This document shows, in pieces, positions 27,070-37,700 of a stretch of 64,000 nucleotides of DNA; the first letter of the stretch is position 1, and each line of letters starts with the position of its first letter. The position numbers and the translations under genes were made by a program. Source of the stretch: Caryophanon tenue (GTDB lineage Bacteria; Bacillota; Bacilli; Bacillales_A; Planococcaceae); assembly GCF_001700315.1 (NCBI RefSeq), contig NZ_MASJ01000003.1:62001-126000 (forward strand), given 5' to 3'. A model generated the notes under the pieces. That model was not told where the DNA came from. It saw only the letters and a list, made by a program, of their open reading frames with translations, and searched no databases.

Positions 27070-28440
27070 TTGCGTATGTCGAAGCCAAGCCGTTTGGTGA
27101 AATGGACTGCACCTGCACTTGCAATTGCGCTCTTTTGGCAAGCTCCAGCAACTTTTGCGGAGTCGCTAAATGAATTACAGCAACAACAGCGTGAGGTAGA
27201 GTCAAAGAAAAATGAATTAAACTCTTCATTAGACGAAACGAAATCGGAGCTACAAGCAACGACGGCATCTATTGAAGCATTAACGAAAAAAATCGAAGAA
27301 TTAAGCAAAAAAATTACTGCAACCAACACGAAGATTACCGATGTGACGAAGGCTATTCAACAAACAACAGAAGATATGAATGCCCTTCAAGCGTCGATTG
27401 AAGTATTGGAAGAAAAAATTAAAGCACGTGATATTTTATTAGCAGACCGTGCGCGCGCAATTCAAGCGGGCGATTCAATTAGCTATGTAGATGTTGTACT
27501 TGGTGCATCCAGCTTTACCGATTTAATTGACCGTTTTTCAGCTGTGAATACGTTAATTGAAGCTGACCGTAATATTATGGAGCAGCAACGTGCAGATAAA
27601 GCGGAGCTAGAGGCACAAAAGGCATCATTAGCTGAGAAAAAGGCACAGCAAGAGCAACAAAAGAAAGAGTTAGAAACATTACAAGCGGATTTAACGAAGC
27701 AAAGAGAAGAAAATAACAGCTTAATTGATGAGCTAGAAGCGCAACAAGATAGCTTATATAAAGAAAAATCGAAGCTAGAAACCGATTTCTCAGAGGCGTT
27801 AAACCTAGAGAAAAGTATTGAATCTGCGATTATTGAAGAACAGGCACGTTTAGCAGAACTAGCACGTATTGAAGCGGAACGTAAAGCTGCGGAGAAGGCA
27901 GCAGCTGAGAAAGCGGCAGCCGAAAAAGCCGCTGCGGAAAAAGCTGCCGCTGCGCGTGCAAAAAGTGACGCACAAACGGCAACAGAGCAAGTGGTGACAG
28001 CGTACGAATCAGCAGCACCAGAAGTAGCGGAAGGCACATGGGTACGCCCAGCAGCCGGTCGCTTCACATCGGGCTTCGGCTGGCGTGATATTGGCGATGG
28101 TCCAGAATATCATTACGGTATCGACATTGCGAGTCCAATCGGCACACCAATTGTTGCTTCCCATGCCGGTACCGTGACATATGCGTCTACAATGGGTGGT
28201 TATGGTAAAGTTATTATGCTTCAGCATGTCATTAACGGGGAAACATATTCTTCTGTTTATGCCCACTTAAACAGTTTTAGCGTATCAGTTGGTGACACAG
28301 TGGCAACAGGTCAAAAAATTGGTGAAATGGGCAACACGGGTCGTTCAACAGGACCACATTTACACTTCGAAATTCATACAGGTCCATGGCGCGGACAAGA
28401 GCCAGGCGTCGTGAATCCATTACGTTATATTTCTTTATAA
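27070..28440 (+). CDS. EnvC/PcsB-like M23 peptidoglycan hydrolase, likely FtsEX partner
   Basis: The 456-residue exported protein has a signal peptide ending at 'PATFA' (~residue 30). A long coiled coil (~32-260, including 'AEKAAAEKAAAEKAAA') follows, and a C-terminal LytM/M23 domain (~330-450). The zinc ligands are present: 'HYGIDI' (H-xxx-D) and 'HLHFEI' (HxH). The coiled-coil-plus-hydrolase form and the position directly behind ftsEX make it the probable FtsEX-activated hydrolase, as CwlO or PcsB elsewhere. Those carry NlpC/P60 or CHAP domains, whereas this protein carries an M23 domain as EnvC does, with an intact active site. AAGGGGGA precedes the TTG at 27070; ATG 27076 is an alternative. 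Confidence 0.9.
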   Translation: MRMSKPSRLVKWTAPALAIALFWQAPATFAESLNELQQQQREVESKKNELNSSLDETKSELQATTASIEALTKKIEELSKKITATNTKITDVTKAIQQTTEDMNALQASIEVLEEKIKARDILLADRARAIQAGDSISYVDVVLGASSFTDLIDRFSAVNTLIEADRNIMEQQRADKAELEAQKASLAEKKAQQEQQKKELETLQADLTKQREENNSLIDELEAQQDSLYKEKSKLETDFSEALNLEKSIESAIIEEQARLAELARIEAERKAAEKAAAEKAAAEKAAAEKAAAARAKSDAQTATEQVVTAYESAAPEVAEGTWVRPAAGRFTSGFGWRDIGDGPEYHYGIDIASPIGTPIVASHAGTVTYASTMGGYGKVIMLQHVINGETYSSVYAHLNSFSVSVGDTVATGQKIGEMGNTGRSTGPHLHFEIHTGPWRGQEPGVVNPLRYISL

Positions 28441-28449
28441 ATTGTGAAG

Positions 28450-28486
28450 CACAGCATCTCTATTTAGTAGATGCTGTGTTTTTTTG
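28450..28486 (+). terminator. Intrinsic terminator of the ftsEX unit
   Basis: A ten-base-pair perfect stem (CACAGCATCT with AGATGCTGTG) is followed by eight T. Confidence 0.92.
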
Positions 28487-28512
28487 TATAATAACGTTAA
28501 GGGGGAGGACGT

Positions 28513-29082
28513 ATGAAAAAGGGGATTGCATTAACGTTACTATTTGTGTTGGTGAGCGTTGCTTTATATAACGTCATTAGCGAGCAAATTGCTAAAACGA
28601 CCTATACAACAGCAACTGTTGGGCAAGAAGTACATGCGTTAGAAGGGGATTTGAAGATTGGTAATGAAGCACCATCATTTACATTGCCATTATTAACGAC
28701 AAAGCAGCCATTAGCATTAGCTGATATGCGCGGCAAAAGCGTTATCGTTAATTTTTGGGCGACATGGTGTCCACCGTGCCGAGCGGAAATGCCGGCGATG
28801 CAACGTTATTATGATAAATATAAGCATGAACATAATGTTGAAATTATTGCGGTGAATTTAACTGAGTCAGACCGAGGGCTAGATAAGATTCAACAGTTTG
28901 CCGAGCAATATCATTTAACATTTCCCATTGTATTAGATGAGCAGGAGCAAGTGAGTAAGCAGTATGAGGCAATTTCCATTCCAGCAACGTTTATTATAAA
29001 TGAGCAGGGTGAGATTGCGCATCATATTGTAGGACCAGTAGATGAACCGATGCTTGTAGACCTTGTTGGCAATTTACAATGA
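28513..29082 (+). CDS. TlpA/ResA-like membrane-anchored thioredoxin
   Basis: The 189-residue protein has one N-terminal membrane anchor (~4-20) and an extracytoplasmic thioredoxin fold. 'NFWATWCPPCRAEMP' (~75-90) contains the redox CPPC motif of the TlpA/ResA/CcdA-dependent family. 'SIPATFIINEQGEI' holds the cis-Pro loop. Relatives reduce cytochrome c apoproteins or other extracellular thiols. The lack of cytochrome genes nearby leaves the substrate open. GGGGGAGG precedes the ATG. Confidence 0.85.
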   Translation: MKKGIALTLLFVLVSVALYNVISEQIAKTTYTTATVGQEVHALEGDLKIGNEAPSFTLPLLTTKQPLALADMRGKSVIVNFWATWCPPCRAEMPAMQRYYDKYKHEHNVEIIAVNLTESDRGLDKIQQFAEQYHLTFPIVLDEQEQVSKQYEAISIPATFIINEQGEIAHHIVGPVDEPMLVDLVGNLQ

Positions 29083-29156
29083 TTTCAAATCGTTCCCAAT
29101 AAGCGAGGCATTTGGTACAATTATGTTATTGATTGGAAAGACAGAGGGTGACGAAT

Positions 29157-30320
29157 GTGCAAGATATTTTATTAGAAGTGTTACGAGCAATTGCGCGTTT
29201 TTTTATGAATCCTATTTTGTATATTGCAACAGCTATGGCGATTTTTATCGGTTACCGACGTGTTAAACGTGAGCGAAAACAATTTCACCGCCGTTTATTA
29301 TGGGGTGGGTCAGAATTAAAAAGCTTTTGGCGTGAAGGACTTTTACTCGGTGCGTTAATTTCGGTATTAAGCGTTGCAGTTGGCATGACGGTTCCTGTGC
29401 AATGGCTCATTTTACTCGCTATTTTTATGTGTATAGGTATTTTATTAACATCGTTTATATTCGGATCAGCGATTTATGCCATTGTTGTCGCGTTTTTGGC
29501 ATTGTGGATTATTGAATGGCAACAATGGTCGTTTACCATTGGTACATATACATTTGAACATGTGAATGTATTTGGCGGCACAATTGTTGGTGTGACGTTA
29601 TTTGCAGCAGCATTCTTAATTGCGGAAGGGATGTTAATTCGACGACATAGTGCAACGCGTGTATCGCCTATTTTAACGAAAACAAAGCGCGGCTTACGAG
29701 GCATTGCGTATGAAGCGAAACAGTTTTGGTTATTGCCGACGTTGTTTGTGATCCCAGGGGATACGATAAGCGCGATGTTCCCATACTGGCCACAGTTCTC
29801 ACTAGGACACACACAATTTGAACTTGTATTATTCCCAATTGTGATTGGCTTCCAACAATTTGCGCGTCAAAAACTACCGCAAGATGTGTTCCCGAAGCTA
29901 GGCAAGCAAGTAACATTACTTGGCGAAATCATTATGTTAATCGGTTTAATTACCGTGTTTTTCCCACAGCTGGGGTTATTAGGGATTATATTAGCACTTG
30001 TCGGGCGTCTGTTCATTACATGGCGCATCGTACGTCAGCAAAATGGTGATACATACGCAGTTATTCCCAAAAAAGAAGGCGTTGTCATTGCAGGCGTTTT
30101 AGCAGACTCACCTGCAGAGAAGATGGGGCTAGTGGCAGGCGAATGTATTCGTAAAGTAAATGGACAAACCGTTCATACAGAAGAAGAGCTATACAAAGCG
30201 CTTCAAGTAAACGCAGCATATTGTAAGCTTGAAGTATTAAATCACGATAATGAAGTACGCTTAACACAACATGCCGTGTTTATGGAGGATCATTATCGAA
30301 TTGGGCTTTTATTGGTGTAA
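29157..30320 (+). CDS. minJ: Division-site topological factor MinJ
   Basis: The 387-residue protein has several membrane helices over residues ~15-290 and a C-terminal cytoplasmic PDZ-like domain (~305-375; 'VVIAGVLADSPAEKMGLVAGECIRKVNGQTV'). This matches B. subtilis MinJ (YvjD), which links DivIVA at poles and septa to MinD and so prevents division near poles. I start at GTG 29157, preceded by GAGGGTGA; the in-frame TTG at 29133 lies upstream of that site. The location near ftsEX resembles the ftsEX-minJ neighbourhood of Bacillales. Confidence 0.82.
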   Translation: MQDILLEVLRAIARFFMNPILYIATAMAIFIGYRRVKRERKQFHRRLLWGGSELKSFWREGLLLGALISVLSVAVGMTVPVQWLILLAIFMCIGILLTSFIFGSAIYAIVVAFLALWIIEWQQWSFTIGTYTFEHVNVFGGTIVGVTLFAAAFLIAEGMLIRRHSATRVSPILTKTKRGLRGIAYEAKQFWLLPTLFVIPGDTISAMFPYWPQFSLGHTQFELVLFPIVIGFQQFARQKLPQDVFPKLGKQVTLLGEIIMLIGLITVFFPQLGLLGIILALVGRLFITWRIVRQQNGDTYAVIPKKEGVVIAGVLADSPAEKMGLVAGECIRKVNGQTVHTEEELYKALQVNAAYCKLEVLNHDNEVRLTQHAVFMEDHYRIGLLLV

Positions 30321-30402
30321 AAATAATATTGTAAGTACAGATGGTCAAACATTAACACAAAACCAAAAAATGAAATTTACAACAGGACGATAAATTGTCA
30401 CA

Positions 30403-30449
30403 CGAAACACCAGCGAAACGTCAAAACCTTCGTTGGTGTTTCGTTTTTT
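30403..30449 (+). terminator. Intrinsic terminator after minJ
   Basis: CGAAACACCA pairs with TGGTGTTTCG, extended by GCGAA/TTCGT in the loop region, then six T. Confidence 0.88.
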
Positions 30450-30537
30450 ACAATAACGTCAAAATAAAAGAGAGATGCATCATTTCTAAAGTGAACGCGT
30501 CTAAAGTAAGTAATACATATGTACAGGGAGTGGGAGT

Positions 30538-31164
30538 ATGAGTGATTTTGCAACGCTAGAGCAGCTGGACAAATTAACGACATATTATGAAAGCTTAGGA
30601 CCGATTGTCGGTGTTTTATTGCCATTTATCGAGGCGTTCTTACCCTTTTTACCACTCGTTGTATTTGTTGTGGCAAACGCTAGTGCGTACGGTTTATGGT
30701 GGGGCTTTTTAATAACCTGGGTGGGAACAGTCGCGGGTTCTTATTGTGTGTTTTTACTAATCCGTTATTTCCGCGATACAAAGCTTATTCGTAAACTCAC
30801 GAGCCGTAAAAAAATGCAAAAACTGATTCAATGGGTGGACCGCAATGGATTAAGTCCATTGTTTGTGTTAATTTGTTTACCGTTTACGCCATCTGTTCTT
30901 GTCAATGTAGTGGCAGGTATTTCAAATATTAAAAAGGTGAATTATTTTATTGTATTGTTTGCGGGGAAGTTCGCGATGATATTATTTATTAGCTATATTG
31001 GTTATGATTTGCGAGAGCTTATCACGAATCCCGTCAAGTTAATTTTATCAATTGTGGCGATCATTGCATTATGGGGTGTAGGAAAGTATTTTGAAGTGCG
31101 TTTAAACCGTCGTGTGGAACGTGATTTTAAGCATATTCAACAAGAGAGACAACAGCAAAAATGA
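30538..31164 (+). CDS. TVP38/TMEM64 (DedA-superfamily) membrane protein
   Basis: The 208-residue polytopic protein carries a VTT/SNARE-associated domain, with 'EAFLPFLPLVVFVVANASAYGLWWGF' (~32-58) as the first re-entrant/membrane segment. 'GLSPLFVLICLPFTPSVLVNVVAGIS' (~103-130) is the conserved second block with the F/P-rich core. Several further helices and a basic C-terminal tail follow. Relatives are implicated in lipid flipping and membrane homeostasis. There is no close operon partner. The ATG at 30538 follows a GGGAGTGGGAG-like site. Confidence 0.85.
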   Translation: MSDFATLEQLDKLTTYYESLGPIVGVLLPFIEAFLPFLPLVVFVVANASAYGLWWGFLITWVGTVAGSYCVFLLIRYFRDTKLIRKLTSRKKMQKLIQWVDRNGLSPLFVLICLPFTPSVLVNVVAGISNIKKVNYFIVLFAGKFAMILFISYIGYDLRELITNPVKLILSIVAIIALWGVGKYFEVRLNRRVERDFKHIQQERQQQK

Positions 31165-31275
31165 TAAAAGATGCGACCTTTTCACCAACAAGAAAGGGTC
31201 GTATTTTTAATGGTGACAAGATGAAAAAGCGAACATACTTTTGTATAATGAAAATAGAAGAATGGGGGGATGCAT

Positions 31276-34200
31276 ATGTCATTACGTATTGTTTCTGGAC
31301 GTGCGGGAAGTGGAAAATCACAATGGATACAGCGAGAGATTGTCGAGCAATGCAAAGCTGAGCCACTAGGGGCACCAATTTTCATTATTGTGCCGGACCA
31401 AATGTCGTATACAACTGAGTATGATTTGATGAACCGACATGGCATGAAAGGGTTAATTCGCGCACAAGTGTTATCATTTAAACGTTTAGCTTGGTACATT
31501 TTACAGGAAACGGGTGGCATTGCGCGTCGTGAAATTAATGGCGTTGGTTATAAAATGTTAATTCGTCAATTACTAGACGAGCAAAAGGAGCAGTTTTCAT
31601 TATTTCGCCAAGCAGCAGGTAAGCGTGGCTTTACAAATGAAATTGAAGCACTGTTAAAAGAGTTTGGTCGCTACAATGTGACGAGTGAGATGCTGACAAA
31701 TGTCGCAACCTCATTTCAAGAAATGGACGCGCCTAAAACACTGATCAATAAAACAGCGGATTTACAAGTCGTTGTCGATGCAGTGGAGCAACGCTTAGGA
31801 ACAACGTATGTCGATAGTGAAGGGTATTACCCGCTTCTTACGGAGAACTTAGCGCAGTCAGAGCAAATAAAGGAAGCGAGTATTTATATTGATGGCTTTA
31901 CAGCATTTACGGGGCGTGAATTTGAATTATGTAAGGAGCTATTACGTGTAGCGAAGTGTGTCACCATTACATTGCCATATCGCACGATGGACGAGGCGCA
32001 TAATGACCAAGCACTTTTCCATGAAGCCGCGTCAACTGCCGTTCGTTTGCATGAGGCAGCCGAGGCGCTACAAGTAGATATTGAGCCAGAAGTCGTCTGC
32101 ACGGAGGCAGTACGTTTCCAATCGCCCGAGCTTGCACATATCGAGCAATATTTTGGCGAAGCGTTAGCACCTGCCTTTCACGGAAAGGCAGAGCATATCA
32201 CGATCATTGAAGCCGCGAGTCGACGTGCTGAAATACATGCGATCGCCCGCGAAATTCGCAGGCTCGCAACAGAAGAAGGCATCCGTTATAAAGATATGGC
32301 TGTGTTATATCGCCAAGCAGCGGCATATGACCCATTAATGAGTACCATTTTCCAACAGTATGATATTCCGTATTTCACAAATACGAAAAAGCCAATGCTT
32401 CATCATCCGTTAATCGAATTTTGCCGTTCGGTGTTGGAGGCAATTTCAACAGGTTGGAAATATGAGCCGATGTTCCGAAGCGTTAAAACAGATTTATTTT
32501 TCCCGGTATCGAATGATTATACGGTATGGCGTGAACGTGCAGACCGTATGGAAAACTTTGTGATTTCACACGGGATATACGGAGCACGTTGGTTGGATGA
32601 TGCGCGCTGGTTTTATAAAAAGTACCGTGGCCTAGAATTTAATCGGATGGTTCAAACTGATGATGAAAAGGCGATTCAACAAGAAATTGAAGCAGTTCGT
32701 CAGCAAGTCATTACGCCGTTACGCGCATTTCAAGAAAGCTTACTTGCTGCACAAAATGCGACGGAAATGGCGACAGCTTTATTTACATTATTAGAGCAAT
32801 GCGACGTTTATCCGAAGCTAATGCAAATGAAGAATCAAGAAATTGAGCGCAATGCACACTACGAAGCAGCGGAACACGACCAAGCATGGAACGGTGTTGT
32901 GGAGGTACTTGACCAGTTTGTGCAAATGTTTGGACAGGAATCATTAACGCTTGATGACATGATTGATATTTTAGATGAAGGTTTTGATGGGCTTGAATTT
33001 TCACGTATTCCACCCACACTTGACCAAGTACAAGTAGAAACGTCTGATTTAGCACGTTTACCACATACAAAAGTGGTATTTGTTATTGGTATGAATGACG
33101 GCGTGTACCCAAAACGTATTGATTATGAGGGATTATTATCGGATAGTGAGCGTGATTTCTTTACAAAGGCGGGCTATGACTTAGCGCCAACGTCTAAAAA
33201 TCGCTTGTTACAAGAGCCCTATATTATGTATACAACATTAGCGGCTGCATCCGATCGCCTCATTTTATCGTACGCACAGGCAGATGAAGAAAGTAAAGCG
33301 CTCTTACCGTCGAGCTATTTAAAACAGTTGGAACATTTAGTGCCACAACTTGAAAAGAAACGTGCGTATATGGATCCGACCGAAGACTTACGTGATACGG
33401 TCGATACATTTAGCTATTTACAGCATCCACGTGCAGCGATGCCATATATTGTGACACAGCTTCGTCAGCTAGAGGAAGCGGAGCACTTACCACCGATTTG
33501 GCGCGCTGTTCAGCATTATTATGAACAAAATATGCAGTGGTCCCATATGTTTACGCAAGTGACGAAACCTCTATATCAAAAAAATGTAGGCGAGCGTTTA
33601 ACAGAAGACGTAACGAAGGAATTGTACGGTAACCGTTTAACATCAAGTGTATCGCGTATTGAAAAATTCTTTAGCTGTCCGTTTTCTCATTTTGCGACAT
33701 ACGGTTTGAAGCTAGAAGAGCGTTCAGAATATCGCTTGGAAACATTTGCGATTGGCGATTTATTCCACGCAGCGATGAAGTGGATTACGGAGGAAACTGA
33801 ACGTTTAGGGATTCAGTGGAATCGTTTAACAAATGAGCAATGCCAAGCACTGACAAAGCAGGCGTTAGAAGAAATTGTACCGGTGTTTTCACATCAAATT
33901 TTACTAAGTAGTGCGCGATATCGCTACATTCAAAAGAAATTAATGCGTATTGTGGAACGGACGATGTTGGCATTAACACATCATGCGCAAAAATCACATT
34001 TTAAAACGATTGCGTATGAACAAGGCTTTGGCTTTGGTGAACCATTGCCACCACTTGAAATTCCGCTTGCTAATAAAAATAAACTGTATTTACAAGGGCG
34101 CATTGACCGCATTGACCGTGCAGTAATTGAAGACCGAACGTATTTACGTGTCGTCGATTATAAATCGTCAGCACGTGATTTAAACGTGGCAGAAGTGTAT

Positions 34201-34785
34201 CACGGTTTATCCTTACAGCTCATGACGTATTTAGATGTGGCAATGGAAAACGCACCAATGTTATTAAAAGGTACAGGTGAAGTATTACCAGCAGGAGTGC
34301 TGTACATTCATATGCATAATCCGATGTTAACGTTTGATACGGAAATGGATGATATCACGCTAGAGACAACACGCCTTGACCAATACCGTATGCGTGGATT
34401 AATTACGAGCAACGAAGAGATGCTGTTCTCAATGGATGAAACACTAGAAGAAGAGGCAAGTCGTTCATCCATTATTCCTGTAACCTTGAAAAAAGATGGC
34501 TCGATTTATACAGAGCGTTCAAAGGTAATTGAAACGGAAGATATGCAGTTCGTGCAACAATATGTACGTAAAAAGCATATGGAAGCAGGGAACGGTATTT
34601 TAGCAGGTAAAACAGATATTACCCCGTATCGTTTGAAGGATAAAACAGCATGTACGTATTGTCAGTTTAAAGCGGTTTGCCAGTTCGACCCGTCAGACGG
34701 CGAGCAGCAATACAATCGCTTGCATGGCATGAAGCAACAGCAATTTGTTGAAAAAATTCGTCAGGAGGTAGAAACACATGACTAA
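31276..34785 (+). CDS. addB: Helicase-exonuclease AddAB, subunit AddB
   Basis: The 1169-residue AddB works with AddA to process double-strand ends for RecA-dependent repair. Walker A 'VSGRAGSGKSQWI' is at the N-terminus. The C-terminal nuclease domain includes 'RIDRIDRAVIEDRTYLRVVDYKSS' (the GxxD/DYK-type motif, ~945-970). Four Cys for the iron-sulfur staple appear to be Cys in 'FFSCPFSHF' (~800) plus 'CTYCQFKAVCQFD' near the C-terminus. I start at ATG 31276, seven bases after GGGGG; the ATG two codons earlier is too close to it. It overlaps addA by eight bases, so the subunits are translationally coupled. Confidence 0.96.
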   Translation: MSLRIVSGRAGSGKSQWIQREIVEQCKAEPLGAPIFIIVPDQMSYTTEYDLMNRHGMKGLIRAQVLSFKRLAWYILQETGGIARREINGVGYKMLIRQLLDEQKEQFSLFRQAAGKRGFTNEIEALLKEFGRYNVTSEMLTNVATSFQEMDAPKTLINKTADLQVVVDAVEQRLGTTYVDSEGYYPLLTENLAQSEQIKEASIYIDGFTAFTGREFELCKELLRVAKCVTITLPYRTMDEAHNDQALFHEAASTAVRLHEAAEALQVDIEPEVVCTEAVRFQSPELAHIEQYFGEALAPAFHGKAEHITIIEAASRRAEIHAIAREIRRLATEEGIRYKDMAVLYRQAAAYDPLMSTIFQQYDIPYFTNTKKPMLHHPLIEFCRSVLEAISTGWKYEPMFRSVKTDLFFPVSNDYTVWRERADRMENFVISHGIYGARWLDDARWFYKKYRGLEFNRMVQTDDEKAIQQEIEAVRQQVITPLRAFQESLLAAQNATEMATALFTLLEQCDVYPKLMQMKNQEIERNAHYEAAEHDQAWNGVVEVLDQFVQMFGQESLTLDDMIDILDEGFDGLEFSRIPPTLDQVQVETSDLARLPHTKVVFVIGMNDGVYPKRIDYEGLLSDSERDFFTKAGYDLAPTSKNRLLQEPYIMYTTLAAASDRLILSYAQADEESKALLPSSYLKQLEHLVPQLEKKRAYMDPTEDLRDTVDTFSYLQHPRAAMPYIVTQLRQLEEAEHLPPIWRAVQHYYEQNMQWSHMFTQVTKPLYQKNVGERLTEDVTKELYGNRLTSSVSRIEKFFSCPFSHFATYGLKLEERSEYRLETFAIGDLFHAAMKWITEETERLGIQWNRLTNEQCQALTKQALEEIVPVFSHQILLSSARYRYIQKKLMRIVERTMLALTHHAQKSHFKTIAYEQGFGFGEPLPPLEIPLANKNKLYLQGRIDRIDRAVIEDRTYLRVVDYKSSARDLNVAEVYHGLSLQLMTYLDVAMENAPMLLKGTGEVLPAGVLYIHMHNPMLTFDTEMDDITLETTRLDQYRMRGLITSNEEMLFSMDETLEEEASRSSIIPVTLKKDGSIYTERSKVIETEDMQFVQQYVRKKHMEAGNGILAGKTDITPYRLKDKTACTYCQFKAVCQFDPSDGEQQYNRLHGMKQQQFVEKIRQEVETHD

Positions 34786-37700
34786 TATTCCGAAAAAACC
34801 TGCTGACGTACAGTGGACAGATGAGCAGTGGCAAGCCATCTATGCAAGTGGGCAAGATACACTTGTATCCGCAGCTGCGGGTTCAGGGAAAACAGCGGTG
34901 CTGATTAATCGCATGATTGAAAAAGTGATTGGCAAAACGGGTGAGCCAATTGACTGCGATGAATTACTTGTTGTGACATTTACGAATGCAGCGGCAGCAG
35001 AAATGCGACAGCGCATGGCGACAGCGCTTGAAAAAGAGTTGCAAAAACAGCTCGATAATCCACCGATTGCCAAGCATTTACGTCGCCAGTTAACGCTTGT
35101 CAATAAGGCACAAATTTCGACACTGCATTCATTTTGTTTAGCGATTATTAAACAATATGCGTATATGCTTGATTTAGACCCAGGCTTCCGCATTGCTAAT
35201 GACGGAGAAGCGGCATTATTACGCGATGATGTATTAGCAGAAGTGCTAGAGCAGGCATACGATGAGGACAATGAAGCGCGTTTACTCGATATGTATCGCC
35301 TCGTTGATAGTTTCACGTCAGACCGTGATGACCAAGCGATTGAATTGCTAATTGAGCGCCTATATGAAATGTCACGCGTACAGCCAGAGCCGTATCGTTG
35401 GTTAAATAGTTTAGTAGATGCGTATAACATTGATGCAGCCACAACAGTCGATGATTTAGTGTTTATTGAGGATATCAAAAAAAGCATTCGTTTAGAATTA
35501 CAAAGCGCGTGGCGTTATTTAGAAGAAATGCGTGATATTACGTTATTACCAGACGGACCAGCTGCATATGGCACAACGCTTGAGCGCGATTTTGACGATG
35601 TGCGCACCGTATTAGCCATTAGTGAAATGGGTTCATGGCAGGCGTTACATGATGCGGTGACAGGCTTTAAATGGACAACATTAGCACGAATGAAAAAGGA
35701 TGAATGTGACCCGACACTTCAAAAGCGTGCGAAAGATAAACGTGATAAAGCAAAGAAAATTATTGATACATTGCAAAAAACATATTTTGCGCGTCAGCCA
35801 CATACATTAGTGGAAGAAATTCGTCGGATGGCACCGATTATTGCGACACTTGTGGAGCTAACGAAAGACTATAGTGAGCGTTATAAGCAACTGAAGCGAA
35901 AGCGCGCACTTGTCGACTTTTCAGATTTAGAGCATTATGCACTGCAAATTTTAACGACAATAGAAGATGGAGAGCTTGTACCATCTGTTGTTGCACAAGA
36001 CTATCAGCAAAAATTTAAAGAGGTGCTTGTTGACGAGTACCAAGATACGAATTTATTGCAGGAAACGATTTTGCAGCTAGTGAAAAGTGGTGATGCCCAC
36101 AACGGCAATATGTTTATGGTTGGGGACTTAAAGCAATCTATTTACCGATTCCGATTAGCTGAGCCACGCTTATTTTTAGGGAAGTATGAGCAATATGCCG
36201 ACAAACAAGACGGTTTAAAAATTGATTTGAATGCGAACTTCCGCTCACGCCGTGAAATTTTAGAAGGCACGAACTATATTTTTACACAAATTATGGGCAA
36301 GCAAGTCGGTGAGTTAGAGTATGACGAAGCGGCTTCGTTAAAATATAGCGGCGGGTACGATGATGTACCGACAGCGATTCCGATTCAAGTAGCCGTCATT
36401 GCAAATGCCGAAGAAGAGGACGAGCTACCAGAAGAGGATGATTTTACAGCTGCACAGTATGAAGCGCGCTATATCATTCGCGAAATTCAACAGCTCAAAG
36501 AAAGTGGCGCAATGGTCAAAGGAAAAGATGGCAACATGCGTCCATTGGAATATCGCGATATTGTTATTTTAATGCGTTCCATGACATGGTCTGCAGAATT
36601 TGCCGAAGCGTTCAAAGAAGCGGAAATCCCTCTGTACGCAGATTTAGGGAAAGGCTACTTTGAAGCGTTAGAAGTTATGATTATGCTGAACACATTAAAG
36701 GTGGTCGATAATCCGTATCAAGATATTGCATTAGCATCTGTGCTACGTGCACCATTTGTTGGGTTAACGGAAAATGAGTTAGCAACGATTCGTGTGTCTG
36801 ATAAACGTTTACCATTTTATGAAGCGCTCCATCATTTTGTACGTCAAGGGCAGTCAGGTATTTCGACAGCGGCTGCTGAAAAATTACAACGCTTTTTACA
36901 GCTCCTGCAAAAATGGCGTAATGCGTCAAAGCGTATCGCCTTATCAGACCTTGTGTGGATGATTTATGAGGATACGTATTATTATGAAATGGTCGGTGCC
37001 ATGGTGAATGGTAAGCAACGTCAAGCGAATTTGCGTATTTTGCATGACCGCGCGTTAGCATATGAGCAAACTATATTCCGTGGTTTGTTCCGCTTCTTAC
37101 GCTTCGTAGACCGTATGAAGTCGCGTGGTGACGACTTAGGGACAGCACGCTCTGTCAGTGAAGAAGAGGATGTTGTGCGCGTCATGACGATTCACGCATC
37201 AAAAGGGTTGGAGTTTCCTGTCGTGTTCGTTGCTGGTTTAGGTCGAGGCTTTAATAAAATGGATTTTAACCATCCATATGTGTTCGACCAGCAATACGGC
37301 TTAGGGGTGAAAGCGATTGACCCTGAGCACCGCGTGACATATACATCACTACCATTTTTAGCGATTAAAGAAAAAAAGCTACTAGAAATGCGCGCCGAGG
37401 AAATGCGTATTTTGTATGTAGCGATGACACGTCCGAAAGAACGGTTGTATTTAGTCGGTTCGGTAAAAGATGCGACAAAATCATTGCAAGATTGGCAAGA
37501 GTCACAGCGTTTAAAAGAGCATGAGCGTTTACCAAATGCATTACGTGCAAAGGCGAACCGCTATTTAGACTGGATAGGTCCTGCAATTGTCTGTCATCCT
37601 GATTTTATCGAGATGGAGCAGCAGGCATCCTACACGCCGTCACAGTGGAATGTTCATTTCATTAGCAATGATGCGCTACGTGAAGGGAAAGATAAGCTGA

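Noticed and set aside
27890-27965. Ala/Lys/Glu repeat as a mobile or structural DNA repeat
   Set aside because: It is the coiled-coil linker (AEKAAAEKAAA) of the M23 hydrolase and purely a coding low-complexity stretch.
30321-30393. Short open frame after minJ that reads as plausible peptide (NIVSTDGQTLTQNQ)
   Set aside because: It has no start codon or ribosome-binding site and is followed at once by a terminator; it could be a remnant but cannot be supported.
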